The position numbers and the translations under genes are program-made. From Armatimonadota bacterium (GTDB lineage: Bacteria; Armatimonadota; Zipacnadia; Zipacnadales; UBA11051), in the NCBI GenBank assembly GCA_013178155.1, contig JABLXH010000040.1, positions 1 through 64,000 of the forward strand: 64,000 nt of DNA, in the 5' to 3' direction. The notes under the pieces were generated by a model. That model was not told the origin of the DNA. It made no database searches and was given only the letters and a program-made list of their open reading frames with translations. Within the stretch, counting starts at the first letter, position 1, and every line of letters begins with the position of its first letter. Shown one piece after another: positions 34,556 through 43,400 of this stretch.

Positions 34556-37015
34556 ATGGAATTATGGCAGCGTTTCACAAGCCGAGCGCGCCGCGCCGTA
34601 CTCATGGCACATGACGAGGCGGCGCGAATGGGCGCGCCTCTGATTTCCACTGAGCACCTGCTGCTGGGGCTCTTGCGCCTGGGTGAGGGCGCGGCCCTGG
34701 ACGTCCTGGAGCGTCTGAACATCGACGTTGAGCGCCTGCGCACCGACCTGCGGCGCCAGATGGATGCTGCCGGGCCGTCCGAGGCCTCCGAGGAGGTTTC
34801 CTTCACCCCCGAGGCACAGCGGGTCCTCACGCGCGCTTACCAGGAAGCCAAGGCACTTGGCGACTATCACATCGGCACCGAACACATCCTCATCGGTCTG
34901 CTCCGGGAGGGTCGGGGGCCGGCGTTTCGGCTGCTCAAGCGCCACGGGGCGGACCTGATGCTGCTGCGCCAAGCCCTGGCCGAGATGCAGGGCAGGCAGA
35001 TGCCGGAGCAAAACGGCGAGGGGCAGCAGAAGCGCAGCAAGACACCGACTCTGGACCATTTCAGTCGCGACCTGACCCAGATGGCCCGCGACGGCGTGCT
35101 GGACCCGGTCGTAGGTCGCGAGGCTGAGACCGAGCGGGTCATGCAGATCCTGTGCCGCCGCACAAAGAACAATCCCTGCCTCATCGGTGAAGCGGGCGTG
35201 GGGAAGACGGCCATTGTCGAGGGCCTGGCCCAGCACGTGGCCGACGGCAATGTGCCGGCCATCCTGCGCAACAAGCGTGTGGTGGCCCTTGACCTGGCCA
35301 GTCTGGTGGCTGGTACCAAGTACCGGGGCGAGTTTGAGGAGCGCATGAAGCGGGTCATGGAAGAGATCCGCAACAGCCACGGGGAGATCATCGTCTTCCT
35401 GGACGAGCTCCACACCATCGTGGGCACCGGCGCGGCCGAGGGGGCCATGGACGCCTCCAATATCCTTAAGCCGGCCCTGGCCCGGGGCGAGCTGCAGTGC
35501 ATCGGCGCCACCACCCTGGACGAGTACCGCAAGCACGTGGAGAAGACGCCCTCTTTGGAGCGACGCTTCCAGCCAGTGCAGGTACGGGAGCCCAGTCGTG
35601 ACGAGACCCTCGACATCTTGCAGGGGATCAAGGACCGCTACGAGGAGTACCACGGCGTGTCCTTCACGGAGGCGGCGATTGAGGCCTCGGTGGACCTGGC
35701 CAGCCGCTACATCGCTGACCGGGCACTACCGGACAAGGCTATAGACTTGCTGGACGAGGCCGGTTCGCGGGTGAAACTGCGGACGTTCCGAAACGCTCAG
35801 GGGCGTGCCGAACGGCAAGACCACGAGGACTTGCTCGACACGCTTCCGCCGTCGGCCCCACCGATGGGGAGCTACGAGGCCCTGCGAGCGGGAGGTACCC
35901 ACAGCTTCGAGACCGGGGAGCTCTCCGATGATTGGCAGGAGGGACCAACCGAGACCCCACTGGTGGACACCGACGACATCGCCCAGGTTGTGGCCACCTG
36001 GACTGGCATCCCGGTCGTCTCCCTGACCGAGGCGGAGTCGCAGCGTCTTCTGCGAATGGAAGAGGTCTTGCACCAGGACATTGTCGGGCAGGACGAGTCG
36101 ATACGCACAGTGGCCAAGGCGGTCCGCCGGGCGCGTGCCGGCATCAAGGACCCGCGACGGCCGACGGGCTCGTTCATCTTCCTGGGGCCAACAGGGGTGG
36201 GCAAGACTTACCTGGCCCGCATGCTGGCGAAGTTCCTGTTTGGCAGCGAGGACGCCCTCATTCGCATTGACATGTCGGAATACATGGAGAAGTTCGCGGT
36301 CTCAAGGCTCATCGGGGCGCCCCCGGGCTATGTAGGTTACGAGGAGAGTGGGCAGCTATCGGAGGCCGTCCGCCGCCGGCCCTACTGTGTGGTCCTCTTC
36401 GACGAGATCGAGAAGGCCCATCCGGAGGTCTTCAGCATCCTGTTGCAGATCATGGAAGACGGCCGTCTCACCGACTCCCAGGGCCGTGTGGTGGACTTCA
36501 AGAACGCCATCGTTATCATGACCAGCAACGTGGGCGCCAGACTCATCGCCCGCGAGAGAGCCCTGGGCTTCACCACGGAGGAAGCTGAGCAGACCGCACA
36601 GGCGCACCAGCGCGACTACGGGCGCATGAAGCAGAAGGTGCTTGAGGAGCTCAAGAAGACCTTCAGCCCGGAGTTCCTCAACCGCGTGGATGACATCGTG
36701 GTCTTCCATGCCTTGACCCCGGAGGAAATCGAGGCCATCGTTGACCTTGAACTGGGCAAGGTGGCCGCTCAGCTTCACGAGCGCGGGTTCGAGCTGGTTG
36801 TGGGCGAGCGGATGCGCCAACTGCTGGCGAAGGAGGGCTATGACCCGGCCATGGGCGCCCGCCCGCTGCGACGAGCGGTCCGGCGACTGATCGAGGACCC
36901 GTTGGCCGAGTACGTGCTCAGGCTGGACGCCGAATCCAGCGGCGAGGTGTATGTGGACGCCGACGAAAACGGCGAGCCGCACTTCCGTTTCGAGCGCACG
37001 CTGTTGACGGTCTAG
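34556..37015 (+). CDS. clpC: ClpC-type AAA+ protease ATPase with an unusual middle region
   Basis: An 819-residue Hsp100 unfoldase. Two Clp_N repeats occupy residues 1-150. AAA1 has Walker A GEAGVGKTAIVE and FLDELH; AAA2 has GPTGVGKTYLAR and LFDEIEKAHPE. ALGF near residue 668 is the loop used to dock on ClpP. The linker between the two ATPase domains, where ClpC normally has a coiled-coil middle domain with a UVR motif, is here low complexity (DTLPPSAPPMGSYEALRAGGTHSFETGELSDDWQ and similar) and has no clear coiled coil. ClpC partners usually act through that domain, so control here may differ. The ATG at 34556 has GGAGG 10 nt upstream. Confidence 0.88.
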   Translation: MELWQRFTSRARRAVLMAHDEAARMGAPLISTEHLLLGLLRLGEGAALDVLERLNIDVERLRTDLRRQMDAAGPSEASEEVSFTPEAQRVLTRAYQEAKALGDYHIGTEHILIGLLREGRGPAFRLLKRHGADLMLLRQALAEMQGRQMPEQNGEGQQKRSKTPTLDHFSRDLTQMARDGVLDPVVGREAETERVMQILCRRTKNNPCLIGEAGVGKTAIVEGLAQHVADGNVPAILRNKRVVALDLASLVAGTKYRGEFEERMKRVMEEIRNSHGEIIVFLDELHTIVGTGAAEGAMDASNILKPALARGELQCIGATTLDEYRKHVEKTPSLERRFQPVQVREPSRDETLDILQGIKDRYEEYHGVSFTEAAIEASVDLASRYIADRALPDKAIDLLDEAGSRVKLRTFRNAQGRAERQDHEDLLDTLPPSAPPMGSYEALRAGGTHSFETGELSDDWQEGPTETPLVDTDDIAQVVATWTGIPVVSLTEAESQRLLRMEEVLHQDIVGQDESIRTVAKAVRRARAGIKDPRRPTGSFIFLGPTGVGKTYLARMLAKFLFGSEDALIRIDMSEYMEKFAVSRLIGAPPGYVGYEESGQLSEAVRRRPYCVVLFDEIEKAHPEVFSILLQIMEDGRLTDSQGRVVDFKNAIVIMTSNVGARLIARERALGFTTEEAEQTAQAHQRDYGRMKQKVLEELKKTFSPEFLNRVDDIVVFHALTPEEIEAIVDLELGKVAAQLHERGFELVVGERMRQLLAKEGYDPAMGARPLRRAVRRLIEDPLAEYVLRLDAESSGEVYVDADENGEPHFRFERTLLTV

Positions 37016-37045
37016 CGCACATCGGCAGGCAAGTTGGAATAAGCG

Positions 37046-37077
37046 AGGGGGAGCTGGCAGTTTGGCCGGCTCCCCCT
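37046..37077. terminator. bidirectional hairpin after clpC
   Basis: AGGGGGAGC and GCTCCCCCT form a 9-bp stem with a 14-nt loop that could pair further. It lies between the clpC stop and the convergent gene, so it could terminate both; no long T-run is present. Confidence 0.55.
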
Positions 37078-37106
37078 TGGCGTTGCCGCGAACCGGTTGC
37101 CAAGTC

Positions 37107-38042
37107 TCAGTCATAGATCAGGATGACGTTGCTCAGGCGGCGCTTGGGGATGGTGACGTAGCGCCCGTTGCAGTAGAGCGCACTGGAGGACCCACCATCA
37201 AGGTTGGCGGCGTGCAGACAGCCGAGGCGAAGCATGATGTGCGCCAGCTTGTTCAGGCTGACAGGCGTGTGTACGGTCACGAGCACCAGCTTGCTGTGCC
37301 GCGTGAGCCCAATGGCGCTGCGTGAGGCTCTGCCCAGCACCCGGGGGTCGCGGAAGCCTTCCTCGCGGGGGTGCAGGTAGATGCGGCCGTTGCGGACCAG
37401 TGTTGGCCCCGTCGTGATGGCGTTGTAGACCCCCTTCCAGTCCAGCTTATGCCCGTAAGTGCCGCTGCGGTACCGGAAGCGCACGTGCCCCTGCCGATCC
37501 ATCATGATGGTGGTACCCCAGCGACCGTCATACAGGAGCTTGCCGTGGCGCATGACGCTGCCCGTCGGCTGACCATTGAGGATGTGGAAGAAAGTGCCGT
37601 TGATCGCTGCCCGCGGTTGGTAGCGCTTGACAATGCGGTAGAAGTTCTCGCGCGGGAAGTAGCCGCGTTCCGGGTCGGCGCCGCGGGCCAGGCCGATCAC
37701 GCAGCGCACGTGGGGCCGCGTGATGTCCACCCAGACGATGTTCGTTCCCACGCCACCGATGAGTCGCCACTCGCGCGCGACCTGAGCACTGCGCTGGACC
37801 GTTGTGTTGCGGTACCACAGGAGGGGCTTTGGCCGCGAGCTCACTTCCGGGAGCTTTGGGCTCGGTGTGCGGTTAACGGGAGGCGGCGGGGCAGGCGTAT
37901 CTACAGCCGGCTTTCGATAGGCTGATCCCGGCGTCCGGGGGTGTAACGTCAGGCCTATCGCGAGTGCCAGGACAACGGCGACCGCCACCCAGCCATAGCA
38001 TCCGCCCCGGAACAGGCGGGAGCGCGGGGCAGCAGGTCTCAA
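37107..38042 (-). CDS. phosphodiester glycosidase (NAGPA/DUF2233) domain protein
   Basis: A 311-residue membrane-anchored protein. An N-terminal hydrophobic helix (VAVAVVLALAIGLTL) is followed by a Pro-rich stretch and then the domain: AAINGTFFHILNGQPTGSVMRHGKLLYDG, IMMDRQGHVRF, AIGLTRHSKLVLVTV, and HAANLDGGSSSALYCNGRYV. The NGTFF and NLDGGSSSA blocks define the NAGPA-like family, members of which remove sugar-phosphate caps or act in spore and wall polysaccharide handling. TTG at 38042 is the start: it overlaps the upstream stop as TTGA and has GGAGGAG 8 nt upstream. Confidence 0.82.
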   Translation of the reverse strand: MRPAAPRSRLFRGGCYGWVAVAVVLALAIGLTLHPRTPGSAYRKPAVDTPAPPPPVNRTPSPKLPEVSSRPKPLLWYRNTTVQRSAQVAREWRLIGGVGTNIVWVDITRPHVRCVIGLARGADPERGYFPRENFYRIVKRYQPRAAINGTFFHILNGQPTGSVMRHGKLLYDGRWGTTIMMDRQGHVRFRYRSGTYGHKLDWKGVYNAITTGPTLVRNGRIYLHPREEGFRDPRVLGRASRSAIGLTRHSKLVLVTVHTPVSLNKLAHIMLRLGCLHAANLDGGSSSALYCNGRYVTIPKRRLSNVILIYD

Positions 38043-39214
38043 CGGCCGAACTCCTCCAGCGCCTGGCGGGCCTGATGGGCGACCTGCTCGTCATCCGATG
38101 CGGCTGCCTGCCTGAGCAGCCTCATGCCCTGGGTGCGTTGCCCTGCCTGAACCAGGGTCCACCCCAGATGGTAATGGATGGCGCCTACCTCGGGCCAACG
38201 CTTCTGGAGTCCCTTCAGGATGCGCAGTGCCTGCTCGTACTGGCCGTCACGAGCCAGCGCCCATCCCAGGGTCTCGATCAGTTTGGGGTCGTCGGGTACA
38301 GCCTGAACAGCCCGTCGAGCCCAGGCTACGGCAGAAGCCGTGTCCAGCTGTTCGTCGGCCAGCACCAGCGCCAGGTTGTTCGCGCACAGCGCATGGTCAG
38401 GGTCAATCACCAGCGCTTCGCGGAACTGAGCAACCGCTTCATCCAGCCGGCCGGCCATGTACAACTCGGTGCCCGCCACAAACCTTTCCTCGATCGACTC
38501 GGGCGCGAGCTCGACGGCCACCAGCGCCTGCCGGGCAGCGTCCTCATGGCGTCGCTGGCTGCGCAGGAACTCGGCGTAGGCCAGGCGGAGACGACCCAGC
38601 CGCGGCGCCAGCTCAATGGCCCGCACAAAGCTCTCCTCTGCCTGCTGCGACTGGCCAAGAAGCGCCTGTGACACGGCCAGGGCCCAGTGCAACCGTGGAT
38701 CACGCCGATGGGTCTGGAGAGCTTCGCGGGCCACGACTTCCGCCTCTGCTGGACGTCCCTGGACGGCCAAGGCACGAGCCAGCAGCGCGGCGGAGTCCGC
38801 AGACCGCAGCGCGGCGGGTGGCAGCCGACGCAGCAACCGTTCCGCCGCCTGGGGCTGGCCTGCCTGCAGCAGGATGTCTGCCTTCTGAACCACGGCGGGC
38901 AGATACCCGGGATCGATCTTCAGGGCGCGGTCCAGGGCCTCAGCAGCCTTCTCCCCCATCGCCTTCTCGGCCTGGCCAGACAGACTCGCAGCCACTAGGG
39001 CACGGGTCTGAGCCAGCCGCGTGTAGGCGTCTGCTGATTTCGCGTCAGCCGCCCGCAGTTCGGCACGGGCCAAAGCCTCTCGGCTCCCAAACCGGCGAAT
39101 CTCTCCGACGACACGCCGGTCTGGTTCGAGTAGGCTGGGGGTTGGGCCGCAGCCGACGCTTGTCAGCAGTGCCGACAGCGCCGCCATGAGGGGGGCGAGG
39201 CTACGTGGCGTCAT
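38039..39214 (-). CDS. TPR-repeat lipoprotein
   Basis: About 391 residues from ATG 39214. The N-terminus MTPRSLAPLMAALSALLTSVGC ends in an S-V-G-C sequence fitting a lipobox, so it is probably a lipoprotein. About nine TPR-like helix pairs follow from residue 75 on: SREALARAELRAA, AAEALDRALKIDPGYLPAVVQKA, RRDPRLHWALAVSQALLGQSQQAEESFVRAIELAP, DPDHALCANNLALVLADEQ. TPR lipoproteins assemble envelope complexes. Longer starts (39253, 39352) are possible but lack a better ribosome-binding site. It is coupled to the NAGPA-domain gene. Confidence 0.72.
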   Translation of the reverse strand: MTPRSLAPLMAALSALLTSVGCGPTPSLLEPDRRVVGEIRRFGSREALARAELRAADAKSADAYTRLAQTRALVAASLSGQAEKAMGEKAAEALDRALKIDPGYLPAVVQKADILLQAGQPQAAERLLRRLPPAALRSADSAALLARALAVQGRPAEAEVVAREALQTHRRDPRLHWALAVSQALLGQSQQAEESFVRAIELAPRLGRLRLAYAEFLRSQRRHEDAARQALVAVELAPESIEERFVAGTELYMAGRLDEAVAQFREALVIDPDHALCANNLALVLADEQLDTASAVAWARRAVQAVPDDPKLIETLGWALARDGQYEQALRILKGLQKRWPEVGAIHYHLGWTLVQAGQRTQGMRLLRQAAASDDEQVAHQARQALEEFGR

Positions 39215-39376
39215 CCCGCAGACGGGTCTCCCGGTTGGGTGGTATAGCCGCATCGGGCCGGGGGTAGCAGTTCGCCTGTCGCGGCTCACCCTCCTGCCTC
39301 CAACTGAGACCCCCGAGGACCACAGGCCGCTGGCCGGGACGGTAAGGTACATGCCTCAGCGGATGTCCGGCAGCGT

Positions 39377-40435
39377 CTACCAGAGCTTCCTGCGAGCATG
39401 GCAATAGGGACGGCTGCCTTTTTTCAGGTAGTAGTCCTGGTGGTAGTCCTCCGCCGGCCAGAACTTCCCGGCTGGCGTGACGCGGGTGGCGATCTTCAGA
39501 CCGCGCGCCGCCAACTCAGCGATGAGCCGCTCAGCGACGATCCTCTGCTCCTCATCGGTGTAGAAGATCTCAGACCGGTACTGGTCACCAATGTCCGGCC
39601 CCTGGCGGTCCACCTGAGTGGGGTCATGGATCTCAAAGAACAGCTTGGCCAACTGCTCGAAGGAAACCCGCACCGGGTCGTAGAGCACCTCAACCGCCTC
39701 GGCGTGGCCAGTCGTGTGGGTGCAGACTTGCTCGTAAGTCGGGTTCTCGGTCGTGCCGCCGATATACCCAACCGTAGTCGCGATCACTCCAGGCTGCTGC
39801 TGCAGCAGGTACTCCACCCCCCAGAAGCACCCTCCAGCAAAATAGGCGCGACCATACTTCACCTGATCCTCCGGCACAAACAGCAGCGACAGGGAGTTCA
39901 CGCAGTGGCGAGTGTCCTTCGGCGTGAAGCCCTCGCCGACGAACACGTGTCCCAGATGACCCCCGCAGTTGGCGCAGAGAATCTCGGTCCGCCGACCGTC
40001 CGCATCTACCTGACGTTTGACGGCACCGGGGATTTCCTCATCAAAGCTCGGCCACCCACATCCGGAGTGAAACTTGCTGTCGGACCGGTATAGCATGGCA
40101 CCGCACCGGCGACAGGTGTACGCGCCTGGCACAAAGTGGTCAACATACTCCCCGGTGAAAGGTGCCTCGGTCCCCTTGTGGACGATGACAGCTTCCTCCT
40201 CCGGTGTCAGCTTGCGGTACGGGCGATGGCTGGACGGCGAGTGCATAGGCTCGACCTCACTCTCTGCGGAACGGGCTTCGGGACTGTCACTTCCGGGGGC
40301 AGTCTCGTCGGCGACAGCAGGATCGGGGTTCTCGCCGGCGTCCCTCGCGCTTGCGGGCAGCAGACTGACGATTAGCCAGACCAGCAGTACCGACAAGGTC
40401 GCCGCCAGCAGTACCCCACCCGGGCTTCGGGCCAT
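39377..40435 (-). CDS. membrane-anchored MsrB-MsrA fusion, methionine sulfoxide reductase
   Basis: A 352-residue protein. Residues 1-32 hold a hydrophobic anchor or signal ([22 protein letters not shown]). Residues 70-200 are MsrB, with zinc pairs CRRC and CANC and the catalytic Cys in RHCVNSLSL. The last 150 residues are MsrA with [11 protein letters not shown], where Cys is catalytic, and YRSEIFY and [16 protein letters not shown]. MsrA repairs the S and MsrB the R sulfoxide. The order B-A is less common than A-B. With the anchor, the enzyme should act outside the membrane. ATG 40435 has GAGGTGG 5 nt upstream. Confidence 0.88.
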   Translation of the reverse strand: MARSPGGVLLAATLSVLLVWLIVSLLPASARDAGENPDPAVADETAPGSDSPEARSAESEVEPMHSPSSHRPYRKLTPEEEAVIVHKGTEAPFTGEYVDHFVPGAYTCRRCGAMLYRSDSKFHSGCGWPSFDEEIPGAVKRQVDADGRRTEILCANCGGHLGHVFVGEGFTPKDTRHCVNSLSLLFVPEDQVKYGRAYFAGGCFWGVEYLLQQQPGVIATTVGYIGGTTENPTYEQVCTHTTGHAEAVEVLYDPVRVSFEQLAKLFFEIHDPTQVDRQGPDIGDQYRSEIFYTDEEQRIVAERLIAELAARGLKIATRVTPAGKFWPAEDYHQDYYLKKGSRPYCHARRKLW

Positions 40436-40500
40436 GTTGCCCACCTCTCTGGAGACGACGCGACCGCACACCACAGGGGCGCGAACGGCCGCGACGTTAT

Positions 40501-40515
40501 GTAATATATCTACAG
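40501..40515. promoter_or_regulatory. TGTA-N7-TACA inverted repeat in AT-rich spot
   Basis: TGTAATATATCTACA stands out in GC-rich DNA about 70 nt upstream of the Msr start. It may contain the promoter's -10 region (minus-strand TATATT) with an operator, but no good -35 is found. Speculative. Confidence 0.3.
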
Positions 40516-40608
40516 TCTTTCGACGTCCAGAGAGGAGTGCGAGTTCGGGCCAGGCGGCACAGGCGAAAGGTAATCGTCGCGCAGGGAAAGAGGGCGGGCA
40601 GGGCGGCG

Positions 40609-41772
40609 TCAGCCGCCGAGCTCCACCATCCTCGCGCGATAGTGCAGGTAGTTGGCGTAGGGCACCTCTTCCGGGGTGCCGTGGTCCACAGTGGGCACGT
40701 ATCCGCCGCGCTCCCGCATGACAGGAACAATGCGCTCCACCATGGCGTCTATGTCCTGTGTGGACTGGGCCAGGACCCGCTTGTCGATCCCGCCGGAGAT
40801 CACCAGGTCCGGATAGTCACGTCCCGTTCGCACCACATCACAGCCCGAAGCGACCTCGAAGGGGCTCATGGCCGTCATGCCGATGGCCTCGCGGTAGATG
40901 GGAATGACCGGATCGCAGAAGCCGTCAGTGTCAATCTGCACGTGCAGCTTGCGGGTCTTGTCAATCTGCCGCCCGCGTATATTGGCGATGAGCTGCTGGT
41001 AGTAAGGCAACAGGAACTCCGCCATCATCGGCGGGCTGATCAGGGGACCGTGGTTGTAGCAGATGTCCTCGGCCAGGAAGACCTCATCCAGCGTGACCGC
41101 CTGCTGGTGGCGAGCGATGACCGCGTCGGCCAAGACGAGCCAGGTCTGCATGCAGTCGTGGATGAGCTCTGGTTGATCATGGAAGGCATAGAGTAGCTCG
41201 ACGGGCCCGATCAGGCTGCGCAAGTACATATAGCCGCCGATGACGCGCTGCGACATGATGAACCCCTGGCCAGCGGCCGCACGGGCGGCGCTGAGGGTCT
41301 GGTCCAGGTCCGCAAAGCGTCCCGGAGCGGCCGGGTCCAGTCGCCACTTCACGTCTTCTTCCCATGTCTTCATGTCCCTGACCGGGTGCGACAGATACTC
41401 AGGCATGAAGCCGACGCGACGGTCTTTGAAGAAAAGGACGTGGCGGCCGGCATAGTCCTGCGCCACTTCATGGTCGCCGCGGTCCTCGATGATCCGCTCC
41501 TCGAAGGCGGGGACGAAGGCCGCCTCGCACCAGCCCAGGCCGCCAAGACCATACACCGCCGGGTCGTCGTAGTGGAAAAGCTCAGCATGGGGCACATCCT
41601 GAGGCATGCCCTCGGCTGCCCAGCGCTCCAGAGCTCCGGGCATCAGCCAGAACTCCCGGTGGTAGAGCGGTGCTCCCGGCACGAGGTCATAGGCGTCGCG
41701 GAGCTTGCGGACGGCTGGCGCCATCTGCTCGCGGGGAACCATCTGATGGATGCCGTCGGGTTGAGTGGACAA
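40609..41772 (-). CDS. uroporphyrinogen decarboxylase (URO-D) family protein
   Basis: A 387-residue TIM-barrel protein of the URO-D/methyltransferase superfamily. Its blocks include [99 protein letters not shown] and [12 protein letters not shown]. It lacks the N-terminal basic patch and Arg-rich sequence of true HemE, so a methyl-transfer or other non-heme role is likely. TTG 41772 is chosen for GAGGAG 7 nt upstream. It is not in a heme operon. Confidence 0.8.
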   Translation of the reverse strand: MSTQPDGIHQMVPREQMAPAVRKLRDAYDLVPGAPLYHREFWLMPGALERWAAEGMPQDVPHAELFHYDDPAVYGLGGLGWCEAAFVPAFEERIIEDRGDHEVAQDYAGRHVLFFKDRRVGFMPEYLSHPVRDMKTWEEDVKWRLDPAAPGRFADLDQTLSAARAAAGQGFIMSQRVIGGYMYLRSLIGPVELLYAFHDQPELIHDCMQTWLVLADAVIARHQQAVTLDEVFLAEDICYNHGPLISPPMMAEFLLPYYQQLIANIRGRQIDKTRKLHVQIDTDGFCDPVIPIYREAIGMTAMSPFEVASGCDVVRTGRDYPDLVISGGIDKRVLAQSTQDIDAMVERIVPVMRERGGYVPTVDHGTPEEVPYANYLHYRARMVELGG

Positions 41773-41902
41773 GTCGTTGCTCCTCGGAGACAGGATAGAC
41801 TGAGCCGCAGCCCCGGTGACGACGCTCACTGGGACGTGGGCGCCTGCGGCGATAGGTCCAACTGACGAGCAGCCCCTGCCTGCCGCCCAAGGTGTCCCAA
41901 GG

Positions 41903-43327
41903 TTAAGGCAGCTTGTCGGCTGCCTCCAGTAGCTCGCGCCGGGCCGTCAGTAACACCTCAGGGTCATTCGTGTACGAAGTGAGCTCACCGGCCGGCCCGG
42001 CGACCCGAGCCAGGGCCGAGGTGAGGGCGGCAGCGGCAGCATCGCGCTCGGGCCCGGAGGCGGCCTTCAGGATCATGCGCTCGACCGCGCGAAGCATCTC
42101 ATAGTCCTCGAACCCGTCGCGCAGACGCTCCCAGCGCGTCGAGGCAATGGGGGCCCGATCGCCCGGGTATACGACAAACAGGTCGCCGGCGGTATAGGCT
42201 CCATCGCCTTCTGGCTGACCGAAGGGGTCCGTAGGCCAGTTGACATAGGACCACCGCAACAGTCCCTGGAATCCCTCCTGCCAACAGATCCAGCCGATGG
42301 CGCGCTGCTCAATGGGCTGTGAGGTGATGAAGCTGTTGGGACGCTCCGGATGGCAGCAGATGTAGGTCTCCACCCACTTGCCAGACTCGCGCAAGGCTTT
42401 GGCCCAGGCCGCGTCGTAGACGTCAGCGCGCAGTTTGAAGACAAAGCGGTCTATGCAGGGCGCCAGCTCCTTAGCCGAGGCCAAGCTATCGAGGGCAACG
42501 GTCGTGCGGTGGCCCGGGTCGGCCCGTCTGAGCAGCTCGACGCAGCGGCGGAACCGATCCAGGGTGGGGGGACCGTAGACGTCCTGAGGCTCATCGGTGG
42601 GGCATATGTAGAGACGCTCCCACCAGCCTTTTTCGCGGCAGTGCTCGGCCAGGGCCCGACCAAAGGCCAGCCACAGCTCATCGAAAAGCGGATCACCGGG
42701 GTTGGCCACCTGCTGCTGGTAGCGGCCCTCCGCGTCCAACCAGGCAATCGTGGTATCGCCGCGCCCGTCGAACATCTGCAGGTATTCGATGAGGCCATCA
42801 ATGCCAACGCTCGCGCATAGCTCGACGTACCGGTCGAAGGCCCCGAACCCGAATTCCCAGGCCCCGCGTGCATCGCGGCGCCACTCGAAGTGACCGCGAC
42901 CAACCTGCACCACACTCTGGCCGTGCTCCGCCAAGTCTCGCAGAAAAGGCTCCATCAGTTGCCAGTGCGCCTCGCTGCCCGCCTCCACACCGTACTGGCG
43001 GGCCAGGTGACCGAAGCCCTGCCAGAAATCCACGCGAAACTGCCAGGCGGTGGGGTCAGGAAGCAGCGCCTGGTGGACGCAGACGCGGACAGGGAGTGAC
43101 TGCGACACCCCGCTGTCGGGGTCGCTCACGATGACCGTGCCCGCGTAGTCGCCGGGTGAGGCGTCGGCGGGGACAGCGATGCTGAGCCAAAGACAGCGGG
43201 TCTCACCGGGGGGAGCCGTCAGACCGTCGGGGGGCAGGTCCCGCAGAATATCAGGCCAGAGCTGTCGGCGCTTCTGAGGGTCGTCGGGGGCGATGGCGGG
43301 GACGTAATCTACCAAGCGCAACCGCAC
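41903..43327 (-). CDS. C-terminal fragment of a frameshifted DUF4091 glycoside hydrolase-like gene
   Basis: Encodes the C-terminal part of a DUF4091-type protein: QFRVDFWQGFGHLARQYG, LYICPTDEPQD, a Trp-rich region (WICWQEGFQGLLRWSYVNW) and GFEDYEMLRAVE. The frame actually reads without a stop back to 43402, where it joins, in another frame, the end of the upstream ORF (43401-44792). No independent start is plausible; a GTG at 43327 would cut the domain. These proteins degrade plant-type polysaccharides, but the activity of the DUF4091 domain is not well established. See the upstream fragment. Confidence 0.7.
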   Translation of the reverse strand: MRLRLVDYVPAIAPDDPQKRRQLWPDILRDLPPDGLTAPPGETRCLWLSIAVPADASPGDYAGTVIVSDPDSGVSQSLPVRVCVHQALLPDPTAWQFRVDFWQGFGHLARQYGVEAGSEAHWQLMEPFLRDLAEHGQSVVQVGRGHFEWRRDARGAWEFGFGAFDRYVELCASVGIDGLIEYLQMFDGRGDTTIAWLDAEGRYQQQVANPGDPLFDELWLAFGRALAEHCREKGWWERLYICPTDEPQDVYGPPTLDRFRRCVELLRRADPGHRTTVALDSLASAKELAPCIDRFVFKLRADVYDAAWAKALRESGKWVETYICCHPERPNSFITSQPIEQRAIGWICWQEGFQGLLRWSYVNWPTDPFGQPEGDGAYTAGDLFVVYPGDRAPIASTRWERLRDGFEDYEMLRAVERMILKAASGPERDAAAAALTSALARVAGPAGELTSYTNDPEVLLTARRELLEAADKLP

Positions 43328-43400
43328 CGCGTCCGCCGGCAGCGTGGCTCCGTCCGCCCTGCTCAGGGCCGTGACCGCCGCCTGGACACGCAGAGGATCC

